From Molossus alvarezi (Eukaryota > Chordata > Mammalia > Chiroptera > Molossidae), in assembly GCA_037176705.1 (NCBI GenBank), contig CM073887.1:62581001-62645000 (forward strand): a stretch of 64,000 nucleotides of DNA. Reading direction: 5' to 3'. The translations under genes and the position numbers were made by a program. Positions 36,465-46,706 of the stretch are shown here, one piece after another; position 1 is the first letter of the stretch, and every line of letters starts with the position of its first letter. The notes under the pieces were generated by a model. That model made no database searches. It was not told where the DNA came from and saw only the letters and a list, made by a program, of their open reading frames with translations.

Positions 36465-36546
36465 CACTCGGCTCTCATTTATTGCGGTTAATCAGTTCCA
36501 GACTCAACCGCAATAAATGAATTTCCACAAAGTAGGATTCTTTATA
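36465..36546 (+). mobile_element. Fragment of a TA-flanked DNA transposon end (Tigger-like, tentative)
   Basis: After a TA, the text 'cactcggctctcatttattgcggttaatcagttccagactcaaccgcaataaatgaatttccacaaagtagg' contains a small inverted repeat (ATTGCGGTT..AACCGCAAT). It resembles mariner/Tigger terminal sequence. The other end is not present. Confidence 0.4.
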
Positions 36547-36634
36547 CAGTCGTCCCTCACCACTTCGTGCTTCAAAAAAGCCGCAATAGAGTGAAGCGGC
36601 GAACGTCGAAGCGCAAAGTGGCGAGAGATGACTG
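36547..36634. mobile_element. 88-bp TA-flanked MITE with about 27-bp inverted ends
   Basis: It begins CAGTCGTCCCTCACCACTTC and its reverse-complemented end reads CAGTCATCTCTCGCCACTTT. The arms pair over about 27 bases with five or six transition differences. TA lies directly outside each end (36545-36546, 36635-36636), the mariner/Tigger target site. There is no coding capacity. Confidence 0.75.
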
Positions 36635-36644
36635 TATTTATTTT

Positions 36645-36869
36645 TTAATCCTTACCCAACAATATTTTTTATCTTCAGATAGAGTGGGAGGGAGGGAGGG
36701 AGGGAGAGAAACATTGATGTGAGAGACACATCGATTGGCTGCCTCCTGCATGACCCGGACCAGGGCTGGGACAAACCCCAACCAAGGTATGTGCCCTTGA
36801 CCGGAATCAAACTCACAACCCACTGGTCCACAGGCCGACACTCTAACCTCTGAGCCAAACTAGCCAGGG
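36645..36869 (-). mobile_element. Bat VES-type SINE
   Basis: The plus strand reads 'ttaatccttacccaacaatattt' to 'gagccaaactagccaggg'. Confidence 0.9.
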
Positions 36870-36871
36870 AT

Positions 36872-37081
36872 ATTTATTTAAATTTTTTCCTTTTACTGAT
36901 TTTTAGAGAGGAAGGGAGAGAGAGAAGCATCGATGAGAGAGAACATCGACTGGCCGCCTCCTGGATATCCCCCCACTGGGGATTTGGCCCACAACCTGGG
37001 CATGTGACCTGATCAGGAATCGAACCAGCGACCTCTTGGTGCATGGGTCAATGCTCAACCACTGAGCTACACCAGCTGGGC
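36872..37081 (-). mobile_element. Bat tRNA-derived SINE, older type
   Basis: The plus strand reads 'ccttttactgatttttagagaggaagggag' to 'caaccactgagctacaccagctgggc'. It directly adjoins the SINE before it. Confidence 0.88.
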
Positions 37082-37554
37082 TTTACTGAGGACTTTAGAA
37101 GGATCAAAATCGGACGATGCATTTAGTTTGCCTTAACCCAGGTTTTAACCTTTGTTTTTAATATACTTTTCATATTTATCCATGTAATGAAAGCATAAGA
37201 TGCTGCCTGATTCATGAGTCATTGAATAAAGCCAAGTAAGATAATTTAAATTTACTCAGTTGAATTTTGGGATTTTAGCCACACATATGTTGTCATACAC
37301 ACATGCAAACATACTGGGTCCCATTGTAGTCACAGTGACAGAAAAATTCAGGAGTCAGAGAGGCTCCTCATCCTCTTTCCCCTGGATCACCATGGCCTCA
37401 ACAATGTGCCCATTTGCCTGTGTGTGACCTTTATAGGAAAGCAGTCCCCGTGTACCTGCACGGGGCAGTAGCCACTGTGTCTTCACCCAGCACTGTAGGC
37501 CCACCCACCCCCTCCCCCTCCATCTCCCTTCTGTTTCCCTTTTTTGTTTGTTTG

Positions 37555-37788
37555 TTAATCCTCACCCAAGGATATTTTCCATTGATTTTTAGAGAGTGGA
37601 AGGGAGAGAGGGAGAGAGAGAAAAACATCGATGTGAGAGAGACACATTGATTGGTTGCCTCCTGCACAACCCTGAGGGGTCAGGGATCAAACCCGCAACC
37701 CAGGCACACGCCCCTGATTGGGAATCGAATTCGTAAACCTTCGATCCTCCGGCCGATGCTCTAACAGCTGAGCCAAACCAGTCTGGGC
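37555..37788 (-). mobile_element. Bat VES-type SINE, diverged
   Basis: The plus strand reads 'gttaatcctcacccaaggatattt' to 'gctgagccaaaccagtctgggc'. Confidence 0.9.
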
Positions 37789-38057
37789 CTGTTTCCCTGT
37801 TTTGTAAAAGCCACCTCTCCGTGTTGTTCTGCTGTCAAACCTGAATGCACACATGCAATCCAGGAGCAGTGGCTGAGACCCCTGCCACTGGCCTCAGCAG
37901 ATAGTTTTGAAGCAGAAGCTCAGGGTTCAAAGGGAGCCGTGCAGGCACTGCAGTGAAGGGCTGAGCACCCTGGGGACACCCAGGCCCACTTGCACCCGGG
38001 GATACTGAGTTACACACAGAGGGAGTGGTCATGGGGCCCAGGCGTCTCTTCAGGTGG

Positions 38058-38311
38058 CTAGGAGCCTGCCAGGTGCTGGTGGAAGTAGAGGCCGAAGAGG
38101 CTGGAAAGCAGCTGGCAGGCAGCAGTCCACCAGATGAGGAAGGCCAGGATGCCACGGAGGAAGAAGGGTGTGAGCACGCCACCCAGGGCCCCAGTGATCT
38201 GGGCCACCGCCTGCTGGGCTTCATCCTCTTTGGGGCTCATTGGGCCATCTTGGGCTGCTGTCAAAACTGGGGATAGTGGGAGGGCTGGGCCCAGGCCCCA
38301 AGAGTAGCCAC
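38058..38311 (-). CDS. TMEM161A: TMEM161A coding exon 12 (C-terminus, residues 397-479)
   Basis: Acceptor TCTTCTCACAG; opens GYSWGLGPA after a split Gly, ends FHQHLAGS and TAG at 38060-38058. It codes the last two hydrophobic segments. Confidence 0.97.
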
Positions 38312-40173
38312 CTGTGAGAAGAGAGTAGAGAGAGGGATAGGTGAAGGGAGGGAGGTAGAATGGGGGGATAAGGGGTCAAGAGGACGAGGAGTAGAGGGTG
38401 AGGGGGCTAAGGCCAGGGCTACCTCAGAGACCCCCAGCCCACCCCCAGCCCACAAGGTAGCATCCTCTCACCCAGCGTCTTGAGCAACAGTGTGCAATTG
38501 AGAGTGAGGATGAGTGGCGTCAGGTACTGCAGGCTCACCACTGTCAGGTAACAGTAGACCCGTACTACCTAGTGAGCAGGTAGCAGTGATAGGTGACCTG
38601 GGCTCTAGCTGACCCCATGCCTGACCCTGCACCCCAGGTTCCTCCCCAACAGGCACCCGTACCCGCCGCTGGATCTCACAGGCCTCAATGCGGCCAGCCT
38701 CCCGCCTCAGCTGCTCCACTCGGGCCTTGGCCAGGCACAGGTAGGCCTGGAGGTGGGGCCGGATCACTGCCAGCCGCAGTAGGCACAGTGCCACCAGCAC
38801 CCAGAGGCGCAGTGAGTCAAAGGCTGAGTCTGATAGCCTGCAGAGAAGAGGGGGAGGGGGCTAGTAAGGACCCCTTCTGCCCTAGGATCTTCCCCCATGA
38901 CCCACCGCTCTCTCCTGGCTCCTCCCTGAGCCTCAGACACTGGAGTATACAGAGGGGTCCCCCAGTTGCCTTCCCTCCAGGCCTCAACCCCATACGCACA
39001 GGAAGAAGGGTGTGCCCCCAAGGGGTGCCCGGTACAGGAAGTTCCGAGCAATGGGCTTGGCCCAGAGCCACAGGATGAACAGGGGAGACAGGAAGCTGGT
39101 GTGCAGGAGAAACCTGGGGGAAAGGTCACAGCAGGATGAGGGCTAGGCACCTACCATCCCCTCGTCCTCTCCACTAGGCTCCCTAACCTCCCACCCACCC
39201 AGCCCCCCACTTAACTGCAGCATGGGCCGATCTTCTGACATGGTCAGCGCGTCTCGGTGGGTCTGGGCCAGCCGCAGGCCTGGGAAGGTGAGGAAGGCGC
39301 CCAGCATGGAGCCCAGGACTGAAAGTCCCACGCGGATGACCAGCTTGACCAGAGGAAGCCTGGGAAGAAGAGATGGTCAGGGAGCCCCACAGCCTCACAG
39401 CCTGCCCCACGCCCTCTCCCTTCTCAGGACTCACATCCAGTCCCAGCCCTGCATCTTCAGAAGTGGCTCCAAGTTCTGGGTCATACTGGCCAGGCCTGGG
39501 GAAGACGAGAAGAGTGGGGTAGAGTACAAGTATACCCCTGAGGCCTCAGAGTCTACTCTGCCCCTCTCCGGCGTCCTTTGCTCCTCACGTAGGAGCACCA
39601 GTGGCATCCAGGCTCCACGCCAGGCATGAGAGCCTCTTAGTGCTCTAGTGACATACAGCTCTTTTCAGAGAACAGGGGAATGGCCCTGGCCAGGTGGCTT
39701 TGTTGGTTGGAGCATCGTCTGGCACACCAGAAGGTTGAGGGTTCAATTCCCAGTCAGGGCACATACCTAGGTTGTGGGTTTGATCCCTGGTTGGGGACCA
39801 TATGAGAGGCAACCAATTGATGTTTCTCTCTAAAAAAAAAAAAAAAAAGAACAGGAGATTGTGCCAAGTGAATTTGAGCTTACAGGATTATACCAGGAGT
39901 CAGGGGATATGAAGGACTCCCACAGGAGAAAACCAGAGTCCTCAGCAGTTCAGGCCCCAAGATTTTCCACAGAGTAACAGGAAGTAAATATGAACTCACA
40001 ACCCAAATCACCAAACACACAAGGAAACAAATCACCATAAAGGAGAGTCAGCAGGAAAAAAACACACAAGTTTAGACCCCAAGGACTTCAGAAATTAGTG
40101 TTACCAGTTTTGTATGAAATGACTGAGGAAAATAAAAGTTGGAATCACAGAACAGGTGACACAAGACTACCCC

Positions 40174-40210
<37 letters not shown>

Positions 40211-43200
40211 AAAAAAAAAGTCAATAAAGAAAAATTATAAAAATGTTTTTTAAAAAGCGTGGGTCATTTTCACTCTCTATAGCCTCTTGTATTCTATTAA
40301 TTTTGTACCATTACCCATTTACTCCCACAAATGAAGCAAAAATAGGTAAATATTAATGCCCTGGCTGGTTTGGCTCAGCAGTTAGAGCGTCGGCCTGCGG
40401 TCCAGAGAGACCCGGGTTCGGTTCCCGCTAAGGGCATGTACCTCGGTTGCAGTTTGTCCCCGGCCCTGGTTGGTCATGCGGGTGGCAACCACTCGATGTG
40501 TCCCTTTCATGTCGCTGTTTCTCTCTCTCTCTCGTCCTCTCTCTCCCTCCCGCTCTATCTGAACAAAAAATGGAAAAATGTCCTCGGGTGAGGATTAAAA
40601 AAAAAAAAAAAATTAAGTTAGTGTGGCTGCTGGGCAGAGGACAGACTGAAGGGAACAGAAGTGCCAGTGGGAGGAGCTACAGCCACAGGTGTGTGTCAGA
40701 CAGCGAGATAAGATGTTCTCTCACACCATACGCCCAAGGGGGTGCCAAGGGTGGCAGAAATCCACAGAGACTGCCTAGCCTTAGGAGCCCCTCTTTCACC
40801 TACAATGTGCAGGTGTGTCAAGCCACTTAAATCCCACACTCATCAGCTTACAGCAGGGGGTGACAGGTGCCCACCCCACACCCCTGATGCACATACCTGG
40901 CTCCAGGCCTAACTCGAGGGTCTCCTCTGGCACAACCTGCACCAGCATGGCCAGAAGCAGGAAGAGGAAGGCAAAGGTGAGGCAGACGGAGCGTTCTCCC
41001 TGGTCCTTGGCGCTGAAGTACAGCCGAGTCACTGTCAGAAACACCTTGCTGGGGGCAGAGTTAAGGAGGCCTCCACCTGGGATACCCCTGCCCATTCCAC
41101 CACCTCCAGCCAGTGAAACCAGGTTTGGGTTTGGGGTCCTGGGGGGCAGGGGAGTAACCAAAAAGAAAAATGAGCCGATGAACAAGCCCAGGACACAAGG
41201 CTGGAATGCTGTTCACGTCTGTCAGCAGTGTGGGGCTGTGCACATGGCAGGTTGCCTGGGCTGGGCCTCCAGCTTGGCTCATCACACTATGTGGGGCCAG
41301 TCAGAAATGGCCACCAATTCAGTCTCTTCAGGAGTCCTGCCTTCCTCACCCACCTACCCTTCTGGCTACATTAACAGCACATTCCTTTGAGAAGCTAACA
41401 AATATAAGGGCTGTATCTCCAATCTGTCCTGAAGAGACTCCAGGGTTTTCGGGAACAGTGTGGACCCCAAGATAAACTTTCCTTCTTCCCAAGCCCAGTG
41501 CACAAAGACATTTTCTTCTAATTGGGTCCCTAAAGTCACAGGTTCACCTTGCTCTCTGTGCAGCTTAACAAAAAAACTGCAGAGGAGGCATCTCCTTCCA
41601 GGCCCCTGCATCTGGGCGGGCCTGTGACTTGCTCTGACCGAACGGATAGACAGGGAAAGGATGGGCTGACCTGGGCAAGGCCTCGAAGGCCGGCAGTGCT
41701 CCGTCTTCCCTGCTGCCTTTCTGTGGCTGCAGTGTGGGAGCCTGGCCCAGCCTGCTGGAAAGGGGACTACTGGGAGCAGAGATGAGGCCACCCAGCTGAG
41801 CCTGGCCCAGGCAGGCAAATGAAATAGGGACTGCTTCACCCTGGCTGGTTTGCTCAGTGGTTAGAGTGTTGGCTGTGGACCAAAAGGTTGCAGGTTCAAT
41901 CCCCGGCCCTGGTCAGGGTCATGCCAGAGGTAACCAGCTGATGTGTCTCTCTCACATTAAGATTTCTCTCTCTCTCTCCCCCCTCCCTCCTGTCCACTCT
42001 GTCTAAAAATCGATGAAAAAAATATCCTTGGGTGAGGATTAACAAAAGAAATAGGGGTTGCTTTACCCCACCGAGTTTGGGGGAGGTTTGTAGTCCATAA
42101 CCAATTACCAATTTAGGGGAGTCAGGGAGCCTCAGCCAGGTTCCCACATGCCCCCGCTGCCCCACTCAGAGCTGAAAGGATACATGGAGAAGGCAATGGT
42201 AAGCAGACACCAAAACACAGCAATGTTGGTCTCCCTGGCTGGGCCCAGAACATAGTAGTAGGCCTCTGTGAAGAGGTACACGCCACCCGAATATACAGCA
42301 AAGTCCACAAACCACTGGTATTCCAGGAAGAAGCGCAGGACTGCAGGACACACCACTCAGACGGGATTGCCTGCCCAGGGCATTCCCCCAACACTGCACA
42401 CCCAGGGTCTCCCCCCACCCACCAACCCTGCAGGGTGTGGGCAAAATGAGAAGAGCTGGGGACCCACTGGACTGTTACCCAGGGCATCCACGGCTGTGAG
42501 CGGGCAGGTCTGCAGCTGGAAAGGGGCATCTCGGGGGACACATAAAGTCTTTTCTTCACTATAGCCATTGGCCCAGCTGTGGGGTGGGGGTTGGTGTCAA
42601 AGCAGCATCCTCCATTTCCCCCTCCCCAGTCCAGCCCACCTCTCCCTACCGCAGTCTGGGAGGTTCAGAGTGCCACCCTCAGAACACAGGAGCTGGCCTG
42701 GAGGTACCTTCTCCCCCAGTTTTGGTGTCCTCTAAACACCAAGTTGCAGGCACCACCGGCCCACAGGCGGGCCCACAGCAAATTTCCAAGCATTCAACAC
42801 AGATTGAAGGCAGCCCAGTCATGACAATAAAAAACCATTCAGCCTTGTGTGTCCCCTATTCTCCCCTGTGCCCAGAGCGATGCCTGAGGGTAGCCAGGGT
42901 GGGCCCTGTGCCCTGCAGCCTCCCCAAAGGTTGGGGGCTCACTCACCGGTCCTTCCTGCCTCTGGGCCTTTGCCTCCCTGCCAGGGCCCGAAGCTCTTCC
43001 TCGGAAGGTTGCTTGTATCGGAAGAGACTGAGGGCAAAGACAGGCAGGCAGTCAGGAAAGCTTGGGCATGGGGGGGGGGCTGTGATGTTAAGGCAGTGAA
43101 CCCCAAAACCCAGGACTAGAGCCCAAGGGAGGGCTGGGCCCTAGAACCTCTGGTGACAGGAGGAGCGGGGACCATCGAAGGCCAAGGGAAGGCAAGAGAG

Positions 43201-46200
43201 ATGGACTGGGGCAGGGCAGCAGGTGTCATGGACACCCCGAATCTGCTGGCTAACTCTCCTAGCAAAGTAGGTGTGCACACTGTCCTAAGGAGAGTACACA
43301 GTTTCCACCAAATCTCAGGAAGGGCCCCAGACACAAACAAGGACAAAAAATGTTTCGGCACACATCTACAGAGAGAGGAAGGTGGATGGAAGGTGAAGTG
43401 GGGGAAGCATCTGCTCTTTCAAGTGTGGAGATGGTCTCGTGCGCGCATGTGTGTGTGTACACACCTGTCAGAACTGATCCAACTATGCACTTCCAAAATA
43501 TGCAGCTTACTGCACATCAACCACATCTCAATAAAGTTGTTTAAAAAAACTACCTGCAGGACCTGAGGCAGGGCTTGGGGGGGACCAGAGAGGGCTGGGC
43601 TCCTGCCACCTCGAGGAGGGGCTGTGGCTCACCTGCCATTGCAGAGCAGCCAGCGCGCAAAAGAGCAGTGAGGTGCCAGCCTGTGCATCAGAGTGGCAGT
43701 GAGCAGGGTCACCACCAGCTGCACTCCGAGGATTGCCTGGGGGAGGGGACATGACAGGTAGTGCCCAGAGAGTAACAAGATCACTCCCTGGAAACCCAGC
43801 TATTTATAGAGATGCAGAACCAGCAGGTGGGGGTGGGAGGCCTCCCTGGCTCCAGATGCATCTTGGGAAAGAGGACTGGGGTGAGCTCAGACCCAACCTG
43901 GGAGCCCCTAACTCCACATCCGGCTGGCAGGGAATGGAGAACATATGCTGGGACAGAGACAGTTCAGACAGGTTCGCTTCCAGTCTCTGCCATGGATTTT
44001 GGGTATTAATCTCATCAATTTGGTTTCCCCCATCTGGAAACGAAGTGCTTCCTATTTTGTTTCTTGTACTTTCATGACCGCCTTCTGAGCCTACAATGAC
44101 CCCAGTCCATCCAATGAAAGTGGCTCCTCTGTGACCGTATTCCAAGCCTTGGCACCAACTGTCTCAGGCTAGCTTCTAGCTCCAACATTCACCCTGGTGG
44201 CTCTGTCTTAATTTATCCCTGATGGCTCCATCACCTTCTCTTCCTCTACACCTCCCTTTGTCATCAGCCTTCTCAGCTGACCACTATCAGTTTCAGGAAT
44301 AAGACTTAGACACGTGAGTGGGATAACTTTTTCTTATTAGGAATTGCCTCACCAAGTGCTACATAACCTTTTAAACAATAATTCATAACATGTTTTCACA
44401 TACTTATTTTTAAACTTTTAGAAGAAATGTTTTTGGTCATCAGTCTGAAGCTAAAGCTGCCCGAAGGTAGCAAATACAGGATCTGCTATCAGTAATTATG
44501 TAAAATGTGCTCAGGAGAGTTGTATACTAGAATTATGGTATTATAATTAACAACTAAAATTAAATAAAGATTAATATTATTTTTTTATTTTTTGTTAATC
44601 CTCAATGGATATTTTTTTCCATTGATTTTTTAAGAGAGCAAAAGGGCCCTGGCCTGTTTGGCTCAGCAGAGTGTCGGCCCACGGACCAATGAGTCTCGGG
44701 TTCAATTCCAGTTAAGGGTACGTATCTGGGTTGCAGTTCGTCCCTGGCCCTGGTTGGTCATGCGGGAGGCAACCAGTTGATGTAGATCTATCACATCGAT
44801 GTTTCTCTGTCTCTCTCTCTCTCTCTCCCTCCCACTCTGTCTGATGATAAATGGAAAAATATCCTTAGGTGAGTAATAAAATTAATTAATTAATTTTAAA
44901 AATATGTTTTTATTGATTTTAGGGAGAGAAAGGGAGAGGGAGAGAGAGAAACATCAATTGGCTGCCTCCTGCACTTCTCCCACAAGGGATGGAGCCCCGA
45001 AACCCTGGCATGTGCCCTGACCAGGAATCAAACCAGCGATCTCTTGGTGCATGGGATGCTGCTCAACCAACCGAGCCACACAGGCCAGGGCAAAAGATAT
45101 TTTCTCTATGCCTGAGACTTGTAAACTGAGCCCATAAGTATTTTTTCAGCAGTGAGGATGGGGTGCCATCTTTCTGCTCTCTAACTCTCACTAATCTCCT
45201 AGTCTCATTGCCTACCCTCCCCCTACTGAGTACAAACTGGCCAGCAGGCACTAATGACCACAGCACTGTCAAGGTCTGTGGGCACCCCCAAGCCCATAGG
45301 GCCAGGCTTTCCCACCCACCCTTCCTCCCAGGACCCCTTCTCTTCTCCTCTGGGGACTCCCAGTGCCTCCCACAAACACTCTCCAAATTTCCAAACCTCT
45401 GGGCATCCTTGCTTTTCTCCTCCCTCTGCAGGCCTCTATCCTATGACCTCATCCTCTGCCAGGGTTTTAACCACTGACCTGGCCCAGCATGACCCCAACA
45501 GAACAGCACCTCCAGGTAGACCTCTCTGCCAAGCTCGCAGACCTGAGCTTCCCCAGGCCCTTTGCTGGAGCCCAGCACCCACCCCTCACTCCCAAGAACA
45601 CAGCACTGGGTTCCTCAAGGGAACCCCAGACCCTTCCCAGTCTCATAATCAACATGCAACTCCACTACACAGCTTGCAAGACCTGGCAGGCCCAGCTCAA
45701 GACCACCCCATCTCAGTGCCTGGCTCTCTCCCCCACCTTCCCTGCGTCCAACCACCCAAGTCTGAGAGGCTCTCCAGACCCGGGGGCTCTCCATCTCTGA
45801 CCCCATTATCCCCCTACACACACATCTCCCAGTGAGAGGGCCCATGGTTCAAACTGCGGTTCCAGCACCTACGACAGGAAGAAAGGTAAGGAGGGAAGGA
45901 GGCATGCGTTCTCCATCTACGGGTACTCCACCTAAGACCCAGGAAGTCTGTCCAGGGAGCATCCCGCACCCAGCCTGGAACGACGCCCACTTTTAAGCAC
46001 CCTCTCTACCAGTACCCTCACTTCAGGCCCACCTCCAACGCCCCTCCTTGGGGACATCTCTCCTCCCTCACCACCGGCAGAGTCAGGTCGCCTTCCCGGC
46101 CCCTCCAGACTGTCTCTCCCTCGGACCAGTTCGAACACAATAGAGGTGTGTGGGGGTGGGTATGTTCCCGCCCTCACCAAGCACCAGCCTAGCCCACAAG

Positions 46201-46706
46201 GCCGGGTTTTTGGACCTGGGACCACGGGAGACCTGAGGGTTCGTTCCACTGTGCTGTCTCCAATCTGGGACCCTCGTCCGCTCTGAAACCACCCAGATCC
46301 GCTCTGCTTGGCCCCCTCCTCTCAGGGTTCTCCCTGGTGCTGCCCCCACGCTCCCGCAGGACCCTGACCCCAGAGAGGGCCCAGCAGGACCCCAGACCTC
46401 CCTCGGGGGGCCCCAAACGTGCTCTGGTCCCCAGTCCTCTCGGTGGGATCCCAGGCCTCTAGAGGGTACACCCTCGGAACGCTTAGGGGCTTCCAATCCC
46501 CTAGGCACGACCCTGACCCCCAACACGGGTCCCGCATTGAGATGCCTACCCCAGAGTGGGACACATGGCACTCTGCGCGACTTGGAGTCTCTCAGAGGCC
46601 CCAATCTCCACAAAAGGACCTCCATCCCTTAGGTGTCTCCCTAAACCCCAGGGCGGGACCCTGACCCCTTAGCGCCCCACCGCGCCTCAGAACGCCGGCT
46701 TACCAT
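38058..46706 (-). CDS. TMEM161A: TMEM161A, multi-pass transmembrane protein (gene span, 12 coding exons)
   Basis: Coding exons in order of transcription are 46706-46704, 43736-43633, 43027-42947, 42576-42479, 42340-42184, 41048-40897, 39495-39435, 39359-39216, 39113-39000, 38837-38663, 38568-38472 and 38311-38058. They sum to 1440 nt and close in frame at all eleven junctions to 479 residues, the human length I recall. The protein is a polytopic membrane protein with about ten hydrophobic segments, for example around 'TFAFLFLLLAMLVQ' and 'FLIWWTAACQLLSSLF'. Its role is poorly known; human TMEM161A (AROS-29) has been linked to oxidative-stress protection. The ATG sits in a strong context (AACATGG after splicing). 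The intron after exon 5 has U12-type signals. The identity is clear from end to end; no disruption is seen. Confidence 0.97.
38472..38568 (-). CDS. TMEM161A: TMEM161A coding exon 11 (residues 364-395 plus one base)
   Basis: Acceptor CTCACTAG, donor GCTGG|GTGAGA. It codes VVRVYCYLTVVSLQYLTPLI, a hydrophobic segment. The donor, acceptor and phases agree. Confidence 0.95.
38663..38837 (-). CDS. TMEM161A: TMEM161A coding exon 10 (residues 306-363)
   Basis: Acceptor TTCTCTGCAG, donor CGG|GTACGG. It includes LRLWVLVALCLLRLAV and the basic loop 'KARVEQLRREAGRIEACEI'. The donor GTACGG is weak but the phase fits and the protein continues as expected. Confidence 0.94.
39000..39113 (-). CDS. TMEM161A: TMEM161A coding exon 9 (residues 268-304)
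   Basis: Acceptor TTTCCCCCAG, donor TTCCT|GTGCGT. It codes FLLHTSFLSPLFILWLWAKP, a membrane segment. The tail (ARNFLYRAPLGGTPFF) is the part that differs most from the human text I recall. Confidence 0.95.
39216..39359 (-). CDS. TMEM161A: TMEM161A coding exon 8 (residues 220-266)
   Basis: Acceptor CTTCTTCCCAG, donor CTGCA|GTTAAG. It contains VGLSVLGSMLGAFLTFPGLR and 'AQTHRDALTMSEDRPML', strongly conserved. The donor GTTAAG departs from consensus at +3. Confidence 0.95.
39435..39495 (-). CDS. TMEM161A: TMEM161A coding exon 7 (61 nt, residues 200-218)
   Basis: Acceptor TCTTCCCCAG, donor GGAT|GTGAGT. It codes LASMTQNLEPLLKMQGWDW, a short loop exon. Confidence 0.95.
39683..39848 (+). mobile_element. 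Bat tRNA-derived SINE, short older type
   Basis: From GCCCTGGCCAGGTGGCTTTGTTGG to 'caattgatgtttctctctaaaaaa'. It lacks the long CT-rich body. Confidence 0.85.
40172..40256 (+). mobile_element. 3' tail fragment of an older bat SINE with (CT)n
   Basis: A (CT)n run at about 40178-40206 is followed by 'caaaaaaaaaaaagtcaataaagaaaaattataaaaatg', the tail wording of older bat SINEs. The head is missing. Confidence 0.65.
40359..40612 (+). mobile_element. Bat VES-type SINE, young type
   Basis: From GCCCTGGCTGGTTTGGC to 'gtcctcgggtgaggattaaaa'. Antisense within TMEM161A. Confidence 0.94.
40897..41048 (-). CDS. TMEM161A: TMEM161A coding exon 6 (residues 149-198)
   Basis: It follows the U12-type intron; acceptor TCTGCCCCCAG, donor GCCAG|GTATGT. 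It codes KVFLTVTRLYFSAKDQGER and the hydrophobic VCLTFAFLFLLLAMLVQVV. Confidence 0.96.
41049..42183 (-). other. TMEM161A: TMEM161A intron 5, U12-type signals
   Basis: The 5' splice site is AT|GTATCCTTT, identical to the U12 consensus. The branch motif CTCCTTAAC ends 11 bases before the AG (plus 41060-41068) and matches TTCCTTRAC at 8 of 9 positions. There is no long polypyrimidine tract. A SINE lies at 41838-42050. Confidence 0.85.
41838..42050 (+). mobile_element. Bat VES-type SINE, diverged
   Basis: From ACCCTGGCTGGTTTGCTCAG to 'tccttgggtgaggattaac'. Both flanks carry 'gaaataggg..tgctt' text as target-site duplication. Confidence 0.9.
42184..42340 (-). CDS. TMEM161A: TMEM161A coding exon 5 (residues 97-147)
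   Basis: Acceptor TGTCCTGCAG, donor CCAT|GTATCC (U12 type). It codes LRFFLEYQWFVDFAVYSGG and TEAYYYVLGPA, very close to human. Confidence 0.97.
42479..42576 (-). CDS. TMEM161A: TMEM161A coding exon 4 (residues 64-95)
   Basis: Acceptor CACCCCACAG, donor CCTGG|GTAACA. It codes WANGYSEEKTLCVPRDAPF and continues to TAVDAL, a soluble loop. Confidence 0.96.
42947..43027 (-). CDS. TMEM161A: TMEM161A coding exon 3 (residues 37-62)
   Basis: Acceptor TTTGCCCTCAG, donor GACCG|GTGAGT. It codes LFRYKQPSEEELRALAG and a basic stretch. Confidence 0.96.
43633..43736 (-). CDS. TMEM161A: TMEM161A coding exon 2 (residues 2-35)
   Basis: Acceptor CTCCCCCAG, donor GGCAG|GTGAGC. It codes AILGVQLVVTLLTATLMHRL, the first membrane segment, directly after the initiator Met from exon 1. 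Confidence 0.96.
44594..44640 (-). mobile_element. SINE tail fragment, minus strand
   Basis: The text 'ttgttaatcctcaatggatatttttttccattgattttttaagagag' is the reverse complement of a SINE 3' end. It is cut off by the next, opposite copy. Confidence 0.75.
44646..44880 (+). mobile_element. Bat VES-type SINE
   Basis: From GGCCCTGGCCTGTTTGGC to 'atccttaggtgagtaataaa'. A short deletion removes part of the A box region. Confidence 0.9.
44893..45091 (-). mobile_element. Bat tRNA-derived SINE, older type, opposite to its neighbour
   Basis: The plus strand reads 'ttttaaaaatatgtttttattgattttagggagag' to 'caaccgagccacacaggccagggc'. It stands tail to tail with the copy at 44646. Confidence 0.9.
46704..46706 (-). 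CDS. TMEM161A: TMEM161A coding exon 1: initiator Met codon only
   Basis: The minus strand reads CCGGCAACATG|GTAAGC, so the exon ends on the ATG. Exon 2 then supplies GCA ATC CTC, giving MAIL, as against MAVL in human as I recall it. The spliced context AACATGG is a strong start. Confidence 0.93.

Larger units (their letters stand above)
30066..38057. other. Intergenic region between SLC25A42 and TMEM161A
   Basis: The 3' ends of the two genes face each other here. The region has ten SINE copies, a MaLR LTR and a MITE. I see no exon. The TMEM161A 3' UTR must occupy the right edge, but no clear AATAAA is seen on the minus strand just below 38058. Stretches 32300-32800 and 33180-35090 show nothing recognisable. 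Confidence 0.6.
39496..40896 (-). other. TMEM161A: TMEM161A intron 6
   Basis: Starts GTATGT, ends CTTCCCCAG. It contains SINEs at 39683 and 40359 and a SINE tail fragment at 40172; otherwise nothing recognised. Confidence 0.85.
43737..46703 (-). other. TMEM161A: TMEM161A intron 1
   Basis: Starts GTAAGC, ends TCCCCCAG. It holds an inverted SINE cluster at 44594-45091. The 45100-46600 part is C-rich and grows CpG-rich towards exon 1. Long open frames here follow base composition and are not called. Confidence 0.85.

Noticed and set aside
45254..45835. 193-residue plus-strand open frame
   Set aside because: It lies in TMEM161A intron 1 in C-rich DNA with few stop codons; no splice sites, no recognisable domain and composition alone explains it.
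46083..46625. 180-residue minus-strand open frame beside the TMEM161A promoter
   Set aside because: CpG-rich DNA has few stops; the frame lies in intron 1 downstream of the true ATG exon and is not joined to it.
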